Below, piece by piece: positions 34,224-44,514 of a stretch of DNA of 64,000 nt. A model generated the notes under the pieces. The model did not search any database and was not told where the DNA came from. It worked only from the letters and a program-made list of their open reading frames with translations. Every line of letters starts with the position of its first letter. The stretch's first letter is position 1. Origin of the DNA: Mesorhizobium sp. (GTDB taxonomy: Bacteria; Pseudomonadota; Alphaproteobacteria; Rhizobiales; Rhizobiaceae); NCBI RefSeq assembly GCF_005063415.1, contig NZ_SUEG01000004.1, forward strand, positions 1 through 64,000, in the 5' to 3' direction. Both the position numbers and the translations under genes were made by a program.

Positions 34224-36512
34224 TCAAATGGCGATCATGGGCAAGGCCGGCAGCACCTTGTCCAAGGTGATGGGAAATTCACGCACCCGCGCGCCGGTCG
34301 CGTTGTAAACGGCGTTGGCGACAGCAGCCCCCGCACCGCACACGCCGAGTTCGCCGAGGCCCTTCGCGCCAAGCGGATTGGCCTTGTCGTCGTCTTCCTC
34401 GAGGAAGACGACCTCCATCGCGGGGACGTCGCCGTTGACCGGCACATGATACTCGGCAAGATCGTGATTGACGAAGTGGCCGTAGCGCGGGTCGAGCACC
34501 GTCTGCTCCATCAGCGCTGCACCGATCCCCCAGGTCATGCCGCCGATGATTTGCGAGCGCGCGGTCTTGGCGTTGAGGATACGCCCCGCGCCGATCACTG
34601 CCAGCATCCGGCGCATGCGGATTTCACCGGTATCGCAATCGACAGCGACCTCGGCGAAATGCGCGCCATAGGAATGCTGCGAATAAGCCTTGTAAGACTG
34701 GGTGGTGGCGCCCGCGGCTACGGAGCCTTCGGCCTCGAACCCGTCGGGAGAGACCCTCCCTATGAGATCGGCCAGGCTCGCCGATCGCTGGCCGATCCTG
34801 ACCTCGCTATCGGCAAAGCTTGCCTCGGTGGCGTTCGCGCCGCGCAACGGCGAGGCCTCGCTCGACTGCGCCGCCTCCAGGATCTGTTTCTTGAGGACGT
34901 TGCACGCATTATACAAGGCCGAACCCGCGCTTGCTGCGCCCCAGGACCCGCCGGAGCCAGCGGTACGCGGGAAGCGGTTGTCGCCGAGCTCCACCTTGAC
35001 GGACGAGATCGGCAGGCCGAGGCTCTCGGCGGCAATCTGGGTCAGGATCGTATAGGTGCCGGTCCCAATATCGGTCATGTCGAGCCGCGCTGTAACCCGA
35101 GCGTCCCGGTCGATCCCAACTCGCGCCATCGCCGCGCCGATGTAGTTCGGACGGATCGCTGCCGCCATGCCGTGGCCGATAAGCTTGCGGCCGTCCCGGG
35201 TTCGGCCCGGTGTCGGGTTTCTCCGCTCCCAGCCGAAACGGCGGGCGCCTTCCACCATGCAGGCGACGAGATTACGGGTGGAGAACGGCACGCCGCGCTC
35301 GGGATCCTGTGCCGGTTCGTTGCGGATCCTGAGTTCGATCGGGTCCAGACCGACCTGCTCGGCGAGCTCATCCATGGCGCATTCGAAAGCCAGCATGCCG
35401 GGCGCTTCGCCGGGCGAGCGCATCCATTCGCCGCGGTTGATGTCCAGCGGAACCAGGCGATGGCGAGTGAGACGGTTCGGCGCCGCATAGAGCGAGCGCG
35501 CAAAAACTGCCGTTTGTTCGCAGTACTCCTCGAAGCTGGACGTTGCGGACCAGACATCGTGCGCGATCCCGGTGAGCCGCCCGTCGGTGTCCGCGCCGAG
35601 ACGTACCTGTTGGACCATCTCTGCGCGATGACCGGCATTGGCGAACATCTGTTGTCGCGTCAGCGCGATCTTCACGGGGCGCTGCAGCACCTGCGCTGCA
35701 AGTGCGGCCAGGATCGTGTCGGCATGGGCAATCAGCTTGGAGCCGAAGCCTCCGCCGATGAAGGGGCTGACGATGCGCACTCGCTCGGGCGAGATGCGAA
35801 GCGTGCTGGCGACCCCCGCCCGGAAGTTCGCGAGGGTTTGCGCCGATGTACGGATCGTCAGCTCGTTAGCTGACCAGGCAGCAAGCGTCGCATGCGGCTC
35901 CATCGGATTGTGATGTTCGAAGGGGGTCCCGTAAGTGGCATCGATCTTGATCGGCGCCGTCGCAAAGGCGCGCTCGAAGTCGCCGACCACGCTGTCGGTC
36001 TCGAAGCCGGCATTGGTCCGCTTTGGCGCGTAGGCGTCGGCGATATGTCCCGGTAGATCGTAGAGGCCCGGCTCCTCGTCGTAGCGTACTCTGATGAGGC
36101 CCGCAGCAGCGCGTGCCGCCTCGAACGTCTCCGCAACGACCAGCGCGACCGGCTCGTCGTAATACCGCACCCGATCGCTGTTGAGCGCGGGCCGGGCGCG
36201 CGTGAAGACCTCCGGCACCGTCGGCGTGACCGTTGGGCCAAAATTCGGCTGGGCCGGCGCATTGCGGTGCGTCATGACGAGCAGCACTGCCGGCGCCCGT
36301 TCGGCTTCGGCCGTGTCGATCTCGGCGATGCGGCCCTTGGCGACGGCGGCGCCGAGAACATAGCCATAGACTGTACCATCCAGCTCATTCTCGTAAGCGT
36401 AGGTGGCATTGCCCGTCACTTTGAGCGGACCGTCGATGCGGTCGATCGGCCTCCCGATGATGCCATTGCGTGTTTCGGGAGGACGGTTCCCGGAGGTCGT
36501 CGTCTCTGTCAT
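34224..36512 (-). CDS. paoC: Periplasmic aldehyde oxidoreductase, molybdenum cofactor subunit
   Basis: A 762-residue xanthine-oxidase-family molybdopterin subunit, the size of PaoC. It oxidises aldehydes to carboxylic acids at the molybdenum centre. Visible features are FIGGGFGSKL, the cofactor contact AGSGGSWGAASAG, and the base Glu721 in GAKGLGELGVCG. It is the third gene of the paoABC operon, 9 bp after paoB. As in E. coli, it has no signal of its own and would be co-exported with the Tat-bearing PaoA subunit. The natural substrate in this organism is unknown. E. coli PaoABC prefers aromatic aldehydes. Confidence 0.9.
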   Translation of the reverse strand: MTETTTSGNRPPETRNGIIGRPIDRIDGPLKVTGNATYAYENELDGTVYGYVLGAAVAKGRIAEIDTAEAERAPAVLLVMTHRNAPAQPNFGPTVTPTVPEVFTRARPALNSDRVRYYDEPVALVVAETFEAARAAAGLIRVRYDEEPGLYDLPGHIADAYAPKRTNAGFETDSVVGDFERAFATAPIKIDATYGTPFEHHNPMEPHATLAAWSANELTIRTSAQTLANFRAGVASTLRISPERVRIVSPFIGGGFGSKLIAHADTILAALAAQVLQRPVKIALTRQQMFANAGHRAEMVQQVRLGADTDGRLTGIAHDVWSATSSFEEYCEQTAVFARSLYAAPNRLTRHRLVPLDINRGEWMRSPGEAPGMLAFECAMDELAEQVGLDPIELRIRNEPAQDPERGVPFSTRNLVACMVEGARRFGWERRNPTPGRTRDGRKLIGHGMAAAIRPNYIGAAMARVGIDRDARVTARLDMTDIGTGTYTILTQIAAESLGLPISSVKVELGDNRFPRTAGSGGSWGAASAGSALYNACNVLKKQILEAAQSSEASPLRGANATEASFADSEVRIGQRSASLADLIGRVSPDGFEAEGSVAAGATTQSYKAYSQHSYGAHFAEVAVDCDTGEIRMRRMLAVIGAGRILNAKTARSQIIGGMTWGIGAALMEQTVLDPRYGHFVNHDLAEYHVPVNGDVPAMEVVFLEEDDDKANPLGAKGLGELGVCGAGAAVANAVYNATGARVREFPITLDKVLPALPMIAI

Positions 36513-36521
36513 TGCATCACC

Positions 36522-37508
36522 TCATGCACGTTCGATGGCAGCAGCGAGCGTGTGCCGCATCGTCCGTTTCGCTAGCGGGATCTTGAATTCATTGGCGCCA
36601 TGCCCGACGGCTCCGGCGAGCGCGGCTTCGGCCGCGTCGGTAAAGGCACCGTCGGACGCCGACGCTCCTGCGAGCGTGCGCTCCGCCTCGGTCGCGCGCC
36701 AGGGCTTCGCTGCCACGCCGCCCATGGCGATCCGAGCACTTCGGATACGATCGCCGCCTTTCTCGACGATTGCTGCCACCGACACCAGCGCGAAGGCGTA
36801 GGAAGCACGGTCGCGCACCTTGCGGTAAAGCTGCCGGCCGGGTGGCGGCGGCGGCAGGGCAACCGCGACGACCATTTCGCCGTGGCCGAGCACGGTCTCC
36901 ACATGGGGCATCGTCTCGGGCAATCGATGGAAATCGCCGATCGGGATCGTGCGGGTCTCGCCGCCGGGCGAGACGGTCTCGATCCTGGCGTCGAGCCCGG
37001 ACATGGCGACCGCCATGTCGGAGGGATGGACCGCGATGCATGCTTCGCTCGCGCCGAGTACGGCGTGCATGCGGTTGAAGCCCTGAAGCGCCGCGCAGCC
37101 TGAACCCGGCTGGCGCTTGTTGCAAGGCATGTTGCGGTCGTAGAAGTAGGGGCAGCGCGTGCGCTGCAGGAGATTGCCGCTGGTCGAGGCCTTGTTGCGT
37201 ATCTGGCCGGACGCTCCCGCCAGCAGCGCTTGCGTGAGCATAGGGTAGCGCGACCTCACCCGCGGGTCGGCGGCGAGATCGCTATTGCGGACCTGGGCGC
37301 CGACCCGAAGCCCGCCTTCCGCTGTCTCCTCGATCCGACCCAGCGGCAGCCGGCTGATGTCGACGAGATGTGCTGGGCGCTCGATCTCGAGCTTCATCAG
37401 GTCGAGCAGGTTGGTGCCGCCGCTGATGAACTTGGCGTCCGACCGGGCCGCGACCGCGGCGGCCGCCTGCTCTGCACTCGTTGCACGTTCATAAGTGAAG
37501 GACTGCAT
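36522..37508 (-). CDS. paoB: Periplasmic aldehyde oxidoreductase, FAD and [4Fe-4S] subunit
   Basis: A 328-residue FAD-binding subunit passing electrons between the iron-sulphur centres and FAD. The FAD motifs are [13 protein letters not shown] and [19 protein letters not shown]. The unusual [4Fe-4S] cysteine set of PaoB is conserved: Cys119, Cys129, Cys138 ([20 protein letters not shown] region) and a later Cys near residue 157 (ASEACIAVH). That cluster separates PaoB from ordinary xanthine dehydrogenase FAD subunits. It lies 3 bp after paoA. Confidence 0.92.
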   Translation of the reverse strand: MQSFTYERATSAEQAAAAVAARSDAKFISGGTNLLDLMKLEIERPAHLVDISRLPLGRIEETAEGGLRVGAQVRNSDLAADPRVRSRYPMLTQALLAGASGQIRNKASTSGNLLQRTRCPYFYDRNMPCNKRQPGSGCAALQGFNRMHAVLGASEACIAVHPSDMAVAMSGLDARIETVSPGGETRTIPIGDFHRLPETMPHVETVLGHGEMVVAVALPPPPPGRQLYRKVRDRASYAFALVSVAAIVEKGGDRIRSARIAMGGVAAKPWRATEAERTLAGASASDGAFTDAAEAALAGAVGHGANEFKIPLAKRTMRHTLAAAIERA

Positions 37509-37511
37509 TGC

Positions 37512-38171
37512 TCATGCCTCCTCTGCCGCGTCGCGGATTGCAGCGACAATGTTCGGATAGGCGGCACAACGGCAGATGTTGCCGCTCATCCGCTCGCGGA
37601 TCTCGGCATCGCTGAGAGCGACGGAAGCCGCTGCCACGTCGGCGCTCGCATGGCTTGGCCAGCCGGCCCGCGCCTCGCCCAGCATGCCAACCGCCGAGCA
37701 GATCTGGCCTGGCGTGCAGTAGCCGCACTGGAAACCATCGCGGGCGATGAAGGCGGCCTGGACCGGATGCAGCCGGTCGCCTACGGCAAGGCCCTCGACC
37801 GTGGTGATCTCGTCGCCTTCATGCATTGCGGCAAGCGTCAGGCAGGAATTGATCCGGCGTCCATCGACAAGCACCGTGCATGCGCCGCACTGGCCGTGGT
37901 CGCAGCCCTTCTTCGAGCCGGTGAGGCCAAGATGGTTGCGCAGGGCGTCGAGCAGTGTCGTCCGCGGGTCGAGCTCGATGGCAAGATCCTTCGCGTTGAT
38001 CCGCAACGACATCGTCATCGTCGGTACCGGCGAGGACGATGCAGCCGCCGTGACCGTCTCGGCCGGCTCCGCGTCAACCGGTATTCCGGTAGCCAGGAGC
38101 ACCCCGGTCGCAACACCGCCCTCCAACACCATCCGACGCGTCGGCCCGCTCCTGTTGTCCGTTTTGGCCAT
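37512..38171 (-). CDS. paoA: Periplasmic aldehyde oxidoreductase, [2Fe-2S] subunit with Tat signal
   Basis: About 219 residues. The N-terminus has a twin-arginine signal ([20 protein letters not shown]), then a plant-type ferredoxin domain and a second helical iron-sulphur domain: CDHGQCGAC...C binds the first cluster, and FQCGYC...ICRC the second. The start at ATG 38171 has GGGAG seven bases upstream. An in-frame ATG at 38192 has its own GGGAG only three bases away, because a 17-bp segment carrying the ribosome-binding site is duplicated in tandem here. It is first in the paoABC operon, downstream of the AraC gene. Confidence 0.9.
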   Translation of the reverse strand: MAKTDNRSGPTRRMVLEGGVATGVLLATGIPVDAEPAETVTAAASSSPVPTMTMSLRINAKDLAIELDPRTTLLDALRNHLGLTGSKKGCDHGQCGACTVLVDGRRINSCLTLAAMHEGDEITTVEGLAVGDRLHPVQAAFIARDGFQCGYCTPGQICSAVGMLGEARAGWPSHASADVAAASVALSDAEIRERMSGNICRCAAYPNIVAAIRDAAEEA

Positions 38172-38172
38172 G

Positions 38173-38206
38173 CATGATCTCCCAGTCGCCATGATCTCCC
38201 AGTCGC
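38173..38206. repeat. Tandem 17-bp duplication containing the paoA ribosome-binding site
   Basis: Two exact adjacent copies of CATGATCTCCCAGTCGC (38173-38189 and 38190-38206; the plus strand is given). On the coding strand each copy carries a GGGAG and an ATG. The offset of 17 puts the two copied ATGs in different frames. Confidence 0.85.
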
Positions 38207-38318
38207 AATGAAGCGCAGACGGCAACTTGACCCGAGCGAACCCTCGGGTTCTGTCACCCAACGACACTGGAGGTGGGAGTGCGGGCGGCGGCTTTCTTTC
38301 AAGAAACCGGCGGCACTA

Positions 38319-39203
38319 TCAGGATTCTGGAGAAGAATTCACCCGATAGGCACGAGGCGTCATGCCCCTTAGACGTCGGAAGGTCGTGGTGAAGTGGCTC
38401 TGGCTTGAAAAGCCGAGCCGAAAGGCAATGACACCGATCGACAAACCCGTTTCGCGTAGCAGCGCCTCCGCTCGCCGCACCCTTTCCTCGATCACATAGG
38501 CATAGGGTGCAAGGCCGGTCGTCGCCTTGAAGCGACGCGCAAAACTGTCGACGGCCATGCCCGCGACAGCTGCCAGCTCGCTTAGCGAAATGTCGGAATT
38601 CATCCGTGCATCGATGTAATCCCGAACGCGACCAAGTGCCCGACGGCTGAGACAGCCGTGACGTACAGACCGCTGTTGCTCCCGGCTCAGGTTGGCCACG
38701 CGGAGACTGACGAGGGCGACCAGATGCTCGACATAGGCAGTGTCCGGCTTGTGGCCGAGTGCCATCTCGTCACGAAGCGAACTCAGCAGCGTGGCGACGA
38801 CCGCGTCCTTCTTGTTCACCAGGATCGGCAGGTTCCTCAGGCGTTCGCATCCGGGAAGCCCGATATTGGGATCGATCCACAGGGCTGAATAGGAGAGGTT
38901 TACATCGCGATAGAAGCCCTGTCGCTCCGCGCCTGCCGGGACGAAGGTGAGGGCTCCGGGACGATCCATTCCGTCGTAGAGAGATCTTGCCTCGTGCCGG
39001 ATGGATGTATGGGACGTGCCGCCTTCTTCGGTCAGCACGATCAGATGATGAGGGGCTGTCCAGCGGAGCTCCGCCTCCCGGCACGCCCATCGCCGGTTGT
39101 CGAAGACGATCGAGGAGCTGACCCATGACGCGGTTTGCAGGGGCTCCGACTTCTCGTCCTGGCTCCGAACCCGTCCGTCACCAAGCAACGGTCTGAATGA
39201 CAT
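38319..39203 (-). CDS. AraC-family transcriptional regulator
   Basis: A 294-residue regulator with an N-terminal cupin-like sensor region and a C-terminal double helix-turn-helix: DISLSELAAVAGMAVDSFAR then GLSIGVIAFRLGFSSQSHFT, ending RRLRGMTPRAYR. The ATG 39203 has GGGA upstream. An in-frame ATG at 39242 would add 13 residues. It lies about 150 bp upstream of paoA on the same strand, so it is the likely activator of paoABC, perhaps in response to an aldehyde. Confidence 0.88.
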   Translation of the reverse strand: MSFRPLLGDGRVRSQDEKSEPLQTASWVSSSIVFDNRRWACREAELRWTAPHHLIVLTEEGGTSHTSIRHEARSLYDGMDRPGALTFVPAGAERQGFYRDVNLSYSALWIDPNIGLPGCERLRNLPILVNKKDAVVATLLSSLRDEMALGHKPDTAYVEHLVALVSLRVANLSREQQRSVRHGCLSRRALGRVRDYIDARMNSDISLSELAAVAGMAVDSFARRFKATTGLAPYAYVIEERVRRAEALLRETGLSIGVIAFRLGFSSQSHFTTTFRRLRGMTPRAYRVNSSPES

Positions 39204-39381
39204 CGCGGTATCCCGCTGGTTCACTCGCCGGGCCGTGGTCAACCCCGGCTTCGAGCGTTGGGCGCCCCGCCGCTACGCATACGGCCGTCCATGTGGGACA
39301 GGCAACGGGCGTTTCTAACCGTGCCGTGTTCAAGAAATCGTGAGATCAGGCAAATGCAGCGCGTCCTCCCGGCAAAGCGGA

Positions 39382-40476
39382 TCATCCGCGCTCGGGAAAC
39401 ATCGCCCTCAGGCCTTCGCGCGAGGCCGTAGCGACACCGCGTTCGGTGATCAAGCCGGTGACCAGCCGCGCCGGCGTCACGTCGAAGGCCGGATTGGCCG
39501 CCGGCGTGGCTTCCGGCGATACGCGGACCTGGGCGATCTCGCCGGAAGCGGTCTTGCCCCAGACCAGCGAGACCTCGTCGGGCGAGCGCTGTTCGATCGG
39601 GATTTCGGCCAGCCCGTCGCCCACGGTCCAGTCGATCGTCGGCGACGGCAGCGCGACATAGAACGGCACGTCGTTGTCGTCGGCGGCGAGCGCCTTGAGA
39701 TAGGTACCGATCTTGTTGCACACATCGCCGTCGGCGGTGGTCCTGTCGGTGCCGACGACGACCATGTCGATCTGGCCGCGCTGCATCAGATGGCCGCCGG
39801 CATTGTCGACGATCAGCGTATGCGGCACGCCGTGGCCGGCCATCTCCCACGCGGTCAATTGGGCACCCTGGTTGCGGGGTCGCGTTTCGTCGACATAGAC
39901 ATGGACTGGAATGCCGGCTTCCGTCGCCAGATAGATCGGCGCGGTGGCGGTGCCGTAGTCGACGGTGGCCAGCCAGCCGGCGTTGCAGTGAGTCAGGATA
40001 TTGACTGGTTCGCCCGGCTGCTTGCGCGCCGCGATCGCCTTGATGATTTCGAGCCCATGGGCGCCGATGGCGCGGTTGAGGCCGACATCCTCGTCGGCGA
40101 TCTCGCCGGCACGCCGATAGGCAGCCGCGGCACGCTCTGCCAGGGGAAGCGTCAGCAGGAAGCGCTGCATTTCGTTCAGCGCCCAGCGCAGATTGATCGC
40201 CGTCGGGCGCGTTTCGTGCAAGGTTGCCCAGACGGCGTCGAGCGCCGCATCCGACGGATCGTCGGCCATCTGCATGGCGACGCCATAGGCCGCGGTGACG
40301 CCGATCAGTGGCGCCCCGCGCACCCACATGTCGCGGATTGCCGTGGCGATGCCGGCGACGGTATCGATCTTTTCGATGCGGAAATCATGCGGCAGCCAAC
40401 GCTGGTCGATGATCTCCACCGAACGCCCGTCGTCACTCGGCCAGATGGTGCGGTAGTGGCGGTCGCCGACGTTCAA
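39382..40476 (-). CDS. mtnA: S-methyl-5-thioribose-1-phosphate isomerase
   Basis: Converts 5-methylthioribose 1-phosphate to 5-methylthioribulose 1-phosphate. 364 residues. The active-site cysteine is in [18 protein letters not shown] and the active-site aspartate in [37 protein letters not shown] is the usual N-terminal block. It starts with TTG at 40476, overlapping the mtnK stop as TTGA, so translation is probably coupled. No mtnB, mtnC or mtnD of the standard methionine salvage route is in the window. Related isomerases also act on 5-deoxyribose 1-phosphate. Confidence 0.92.
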   Translation of the reverse strand: MNVGDRHYRTIWPSDDGRSVEIIDQRWLPHDFRIEKIDTVAGIATAIRDMWVRGAPLIGVTAAYGVAMQMADDPSDAALDAVWATLHETRPTAINLRWALNEMQRFLLTLPLAERAAAAYRRAGEIADEDVGLNRAIGAHGLEIIKAIAARKQPGEPVNILTHCNAGWLATVDYGTATAPIYLATEAGIPVHVYVDETRPRNQGAQLTAWEMAGHGVPHTLIVDNAGGHLMQRGQIDMVVVGTDRTTADGDVCNKIGTYLKALAADDNDVPFYVALPSPTIDWTVGDGLAEIPIEQRSPDEVSLVWGKTASGEIAQVRVSPEATPAANPAFDVTPARLVTGLITERGVATASREGLRAMFPERG

Positions 40477-41744
40477 GTCTTGCTCTCCCGTTCGATCAGC
40501 GCGGCCAACTGGTTGACCTCGTCGATGCTGTGGATCTGGCGCCGGTTGACGGCGAGGTGACGGCCGAATTTCAGCGCCTTTGCTTCACATCTGGCGCGCA
40601 GATCCGGATCGGCAATGGTCTCGAAATCAGCATTATGGGCAAGGCCGAGAATGCGCCGGTGAACCTCGACGCCGGCAAAGCCGAGCAGATCGGTCCAGAT
40701 CGACTGCAGCATGTGGTCTAGCGCCTGCTCGGCGCCAAGCCTGTCGTCCTGATCTTCGAACAGGCTCTTCTGGTAGAGCATGCCGGTACGCTCGGTCCGC
40801 CACAGATGCGAGAACTCGGCGCGAAACACCGACCATGTCTCGACCGTAACGCCGAGCAGATAGTCGCGCATGGCGTCGCGGCTTCCGCCCTGTTCATGGC
40901 CGCGCTGCGAGAAGAACGCCATCCAGAAATTGGCGAGCAGCATGCCGACGTCGAAGGCGATCGGCCCGTAGAAGGCGAATTCGGGGTCGATCATCCGCGT
41001 TTCGGTGTCGGTGATCATGATCGAGCCGGAATGCAGGTCGCCATGCAGCAGCGTCTCGGCATTGGCGGCGAAGATGTGCTTCATACGCTGCGCCTCGACC
41101 TTGAGGTCGCGGTCGGCGCGCAGCTCGGCGACGATGTCATCGAGCTGTGGGCTGGTGTGCCGGTTCATCTTGGCATCGAAATACGGATCCGAGAAAACCA
41201 GGTTCTCGGTGATGTCGCAGAGTTCGACATTGTCGGCGAACAGCGCCAGATCGGCCTTGCGGTCCTTGGTCGCCATGCTGAGGTCGGAGCCGCGAAACAA
41301 CGTGCGGGCCATGAACAAGCCGATGTCTCTCGCGATGTTGGGCAGTTGCCGGCCCTCGATCAGCGCCCGCCGCAAGATAATATGCGGCGACAGATACTCC
41401 ATGATGATCAGCGCCTGGCCTTCATCGAAGTGGTAGATCTCAGGCACCGAACCCGGCGCCCGTGCCTGTTGCCGCGTCAGCGCATGATATTCGAAGAAGG
41501 AACGCTTCAACGGCAGCGGCCAGCTGTCGCCGACCAGCCGGACGTAGGGCAGGGCCTGCTTGACCACGGCCGCACCCTCAGCACCCTCGACAATGAACAC
41601 AAGGTTTAGATTGCCGTCGCCGACTTCGCGAACCTTCCACTGGCTCGTATTCTTGCCGATCTGCGAACACAGGGGCCCGTTGGCACCGAGACGGCCCGCC
41701 AGCGTCTCGACCGACAGTGCTTCGAACGGCGATTTCCCAGTCAT
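40473..41744 (-). CDS. mtnK: S-methyl-5-thioribose kinase
   Basis: A kinase of the aminoglycoside-phosphotransferase fold, about 423 residues, which phosphorylates 5-methylthioribose at C1 using ATP. The catalytic loop is [13 protein letters not shown], the metal-binding aspartate lies in [17 protein letters not shown], and [10 protein letters not shown] is part of the glycine-rich loop. The ATG 41744 has GGGAGG upstream. It is divergent from a CUT2 ABC transporter across a 135-bp region holding a perfect palindrome. MtnK normally takes free methylthioribose, so the transporter next door may supply it. Confidence 0.92.
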   Translation of the reverse strand: MTGKSPFEALSVETLAGRLGANGPLCSQIGKNTSQWKVREVGDGNLNLVFIVEGAEGAAVVKQALPYVRLVGDSWPLPLKRSFFEYHALTRQQARAPGSVPEIYHFDEGQALIIMEYLSPHIILRRALIEGRQLPNIARDIGLFMARTLFRGSDLSMATKDRKADLALFADNVELCDITENLVFSDPYFDAKMNRHTSPQLDDIVAELRADRDLKVEAQRMKHIFAANAETLLHGDLHSGSIMITDTETRMIDPEFAFYGPIAFDVGMLLANFWMAFFSQRGHEQGGSRDAMRDYLLGVTVETWSVFRAEFSHLWRTERTGMLYQKSLFEDQDDRLGAEQALDHMLQSIWTDLLGFAGVEVHRRILGLAHNADFETIADPDLRARCEAKALKFGRHLAVNRRQIHSIDEVNQLAALIERESKT

Positions 41745-41814
41745 CCTCACCTCCCGCTCATGTGCTCCGATGATAGCGGAGCCAACGCGGTCGGGCCAAG
41801 CTAGGAAGCCTTCT

Positions 41815-41843
41815 GGCAATTGTCAATCGTGTTGACAATTGCC
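41815..41843. promoter_or_regulatory. Perfect 29-bp palindromic operator between mtnK and the ABC transporter
   Basis: GGCAATTGTCAA (41815-41826), spacer TCGTG, TTGACAATTGCC (41832-41843): a perfect 12-5-12 inverted repeat placed between the divergent starts at 41744 and 41880. The form suggests a dimeric regulator acting on both transcripts. The SorC-family gene at 47779-48744 is the nearest regulator candidate. Confidence 0.75.
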
Positions 41844-41879
41844 GATAGAGCCCATAGCGTCACGGTCAGGGAGGAACGA

Positions 41880-43391
41880 ATGGGCAATGATGCCGTGTTC
41901 CGCGTCGACGGCCTGAGGAAATCCTTTGGCCATATCGAGGTGCTTGGCGGCGTCTCGCTCGAATTGCATGCCGGCGAAGTGACCGTGCTGATGGGCGCCA
42001 ACGGTGCCGGCAAATCCACCCTCGTCAAGATCATCAGTGGCGTCTACGACCATGGCGGCGGCTCGATGTCGCTTGCCGGTCATGACTTCGACCCGAAAAC
42101 GCCGGCGGAGGCGATCCGCGCCGGTGTCGTTACCGTCCACCAGAACATCAATGACGGTGTCGTCGCAGACCTTGACGTCGCCACCAATCTTACCCTCGAC
42201 AGGTTGAGCGGCAGCGGCGTGCCGACCCTGTTCAATCCAGGCCGGGTGCGTCGCGAGGCAAAGGCGGTGGCCGACCGCATGGGACTGGCCATCGACCTCA
42301 AGGCCCGGATCAGCGATCTCTCTCTGGCCGACCGCCAGATGGTGGCGATCGCCCGCGCCATGGCACACCGGCCGAAAGTTCTGATCCTCGACGAGCCCAC
42401 CTCCTCGCTGTCCAGTGCCGAGGCCGACCGGCTGTTCGCATTGCTCGACCGGCTCCGCCAGCAAGGCGTGGCCATTCTCTACATTTCGCACCGTATGTCT
42501 GACATCAGGCGGCTTGCTGATCGCATCATTTCGATGCGCGATGGGGTTATCTCAGGCATCTTCGACAAGAAGCCGCTGGATTACGAAGGTGCGGTCAACG
42601 CCATGCTCGGCCGCAAGATCCAGCTCGAGCGGATCGTCGCCAGGAATTCGGCCAAAGCAATTTTTGCCACGGACGGGTTGCGGATTGCAGAAGGCGCCCG
42701 GCCGATTTCGCTGACGCTCGGCGACGGCGAGGTCGTTGCCATCACCGGCCTTGTCGGCGTCGGCAAGACCGCGCTCGCCGAGACGCTGTTCGGCCTGCGC
42801 CAACCGTTGGCTGGCACCATGATGCTGAACGGGAAACCCTATGCGCCGGAGTCGACCGGCGAAGCGGTCGCCGCCGGTGTGTTTCTCGTCGCCAAGGACC
42901 GCGGCGAAAACGGCATCGTCGGCGACTTCAACATCCAGGAGAATATCAGCCTGCCGTTCCACAGGCGCATGTCGCGTCTCGGCGTCCTCAAGCGCCGCAT
43001 CGAACGCGCCGTTGCCCGCCAGCAGATCCAGGAACTGGGCATCGTCTGCCGCTCGGAAAAGGACGAGATGTCCGCCCTTTCCGGCGGCAATCAGCAGAAG
43101 GTGATGGTCGCCCGCTGGATGTCGCAGGGCGCAAGGCTTTTCATCCTCGACGAGCCGTTCCAGGGCGTCGACATTTCGGCCAGGCGCGACATCGCCGCCA
43201 AGCTGCGGGCCAGCGCCAGCGGCCGCGCGACGCTGCTGTTCGTCACCGAACTCGATGAAGCCCTGGAGACGGCCGACCGCATTCTGGTGATGTCGGAGCA
43301 GACGATCGTCGGCGAGCACCGCAACACCGATATCGATCTCGAGCGTCTGCTGGCCGAAGTGGCGGGCGGGCCGTTGCACAGCGCAGCCTGA
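41880..43391 (+). CDS. CUT2 sugar ABC transporter, double ATP-binding subunit
   Basis: A 503-residue ribose-type ATPase with two nucleotide-binding domains. The first has GANGAGKSTLVKI and Walker B VLILDEPTSS; its signature region reads ISDLSLADRQMV. The second has the degenerate Walker A typical of this family (GLVGVGKTALAE), signature LSGGNQQKV and FILDEPFQGVD. ATG 41880 has AGGGAGG upstream; an earlier in-frame ATG would put the operator palindrome inside the gene. It is first in a plus-strand operon with one permease and one binding protein, divergent from mtnKA. Confidence 0.92.
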   Translation: MGNDAVFRVDGLRKSFGHIEVLGGVSLELHAGEVTVLMGANGAGKSTLVKIISGVYDHGGGSMSLAGHDFDPKTPAEAIRAGVVTVHQNINDGVVADLDVATNLTLDRLSGSGVPTLFNPGRVRREAKAVADRMGLAIDLKARISDLSLADRQMVAIARAMAHRPKVLILDEPTSSLSSAEADRLFALLDRLRQQGVAILYISHRMSDIRRLADRIISMRDGVISGIFDKKPLDYEGAVNAMLGRKIQLERIVARNSAKAIFATDGLRIAEGARPISLTLGDGEVVAITGLVGVGKTALAETLFGLRQPLAGTMMLNGKPYAPESTGEAVAAGVFLVAKDRGENGIVGDFNIQENISLPFHRRMSRLGVLKRRIERAVARQQIQELGIVCRSEKDEMSALSGGNQQKVMVARWMSQGARLFILDEPFQGVDISARRDIAAKLRASASGRATLLFVTELDEALETADRILVMSEQTIVGEHRNTDIDLERLLAEVAGGPLHSAA

Positions 43392-43474
43392 GGGCGGGAA
43401 GACGATGAGAATTGGAATGGAGAGGGCATGAGTTCAGGTTGGGTGAAGACGTTGCCAGCATGCGGGAGCGCTGA

Positions 43475-44470
43475 ATGATCCTGCGCGACAATGCCATCCG
43501 CTATGGCTTCATCGTCCTGTTGTTCGGGTTGATCGCCTATTTCGCCATCGCCGCCGACGGCTTCGTCTCACCGCAAAGTGCTGTCTTCATCTTCCAGTCG
43601 GTCGCCATCACCGGCGTTCTGGCCCTCGGCGTCACCGCCACTCTGGTCGTCGGCGGCTTCGACCTGTCGATCGGCTCTGTCGCCACCAGCGCCATGATGG
43701 CGGCTGCCTATGTTATGGTGGTGCTGGAGCAGAACGCCGTCGTGGCGGTCGTCGTCTGTCTTGTGATCGGCGCCGTGGTCGGCCTGATCAATGGCTGGCT
43801 GATCGTCTATATGCGGGTGCCGGACCTTTTGGCGACGCTCGGCATGATGTTCCTGCTTGTCGGTCTGCAGCGCATACCGACCGAGGGCCGTTCGATCGCC
43901 ACCGGCATGACCATGCCGGACGGCTCGGTTGCCAACGGCAGTTTTGGCGCCGCCTTTCTGGCGCTTGGCCGCCATCGCTTCGACTTCTTCATCCCGAACC
44001 TCATTCCGGTGTCGGTCGTCGTCCTGCTCGTGCTGGCGGTGCTGATCTGGTTCTTTCTCGAATACACCCGTTTCGGGCGCATGATGTATGCGGTCGGCAG
44101 CAACGAACGCGCTGCCGAACTCGCCGGCGCGCCTGTCAAGGCATACAAAATCTGGGCCTATGTGATTTCGGGAGTTTTTGCCTCGATCGGCGGCATTTTG
44201 CTCGCTGCCCGCCTTGGACGCGGCGACATCGCCTCGGGTAATAATCTGTTGCTCGACGCGGTGGCTGCGGCACTCATCGGTTACGCGGTTCTCGGCGCCG
44301 CCAAGCCGAACGCCTTCGGCACGGCTGTCGGCGCGGTGTTTGTCGGCGTGCTGCTGCAGGGCCTGACGATGATGAACGCGCCTTACTACACGCAGGATTT
44401 CGTCAAGGGCGTGGTTCTCGTGGTCGCCCTTGTCTTCACCTTCGCCCTGTCCGGCAGGGGCAGGAGATAG
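43475..44470 (+). CDS. CUT2 sugar ABC transporter permease (RbsC-like)
   Basis: A 331-residue inner-membrane permease with about ten hydrophobic segments and the family blocks VVGGFDLSIGSVATSAMM and YAVGSNERAAELAGAPVKAYK. ATG 43475 has GGGAG upstream. It lies 83 bp after the ATPase and 44 bp before the binding protein. A single permease gene implies a homodimeric channel. Confidence 0.92.
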   Translation: MILRDNAIRYGFIVLLFGLIAYFAIAADGFVSPQSAVFIFQSVAITGVLALGVTATLVVGGFDLSIGSVATSAMMAAAYVMVVLEQNAVVAVVVCLVIGAVVGLINGWLIVYMRVPDLLATLGMMFLLVGLQRIPTEGRSIATGMTMPDGSVANGSFGAAFLALGRHRFDFFIPNLIPVSVVVLLVLAVLIWFFLEYTRFGRMMYAVGSNERAAELAGAPVKAYKIWAYVISGVFASIGGILLAARLGRGDIASGNNLLLDAVAAALIGYAVLGAAKPNAFGTAVGAVFVGVLLQGLTMMNAPYYTQDFVKGVVLVVALVFTFALSGRGRR

Positions 44471-44514
44471 GTTTGACCGGTTACATTTTGGGTTCAACAA
44501 GTGGAGGAAGCGAC

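Noticed and set aside
38284-38314. Imperfect hairpin between the AraC and paoA genes
   Set aside because: Arms GGCTTTCTT and AAGAAACC pair with mismatches and no U-tract, so neither terminator nor operator can be supported.
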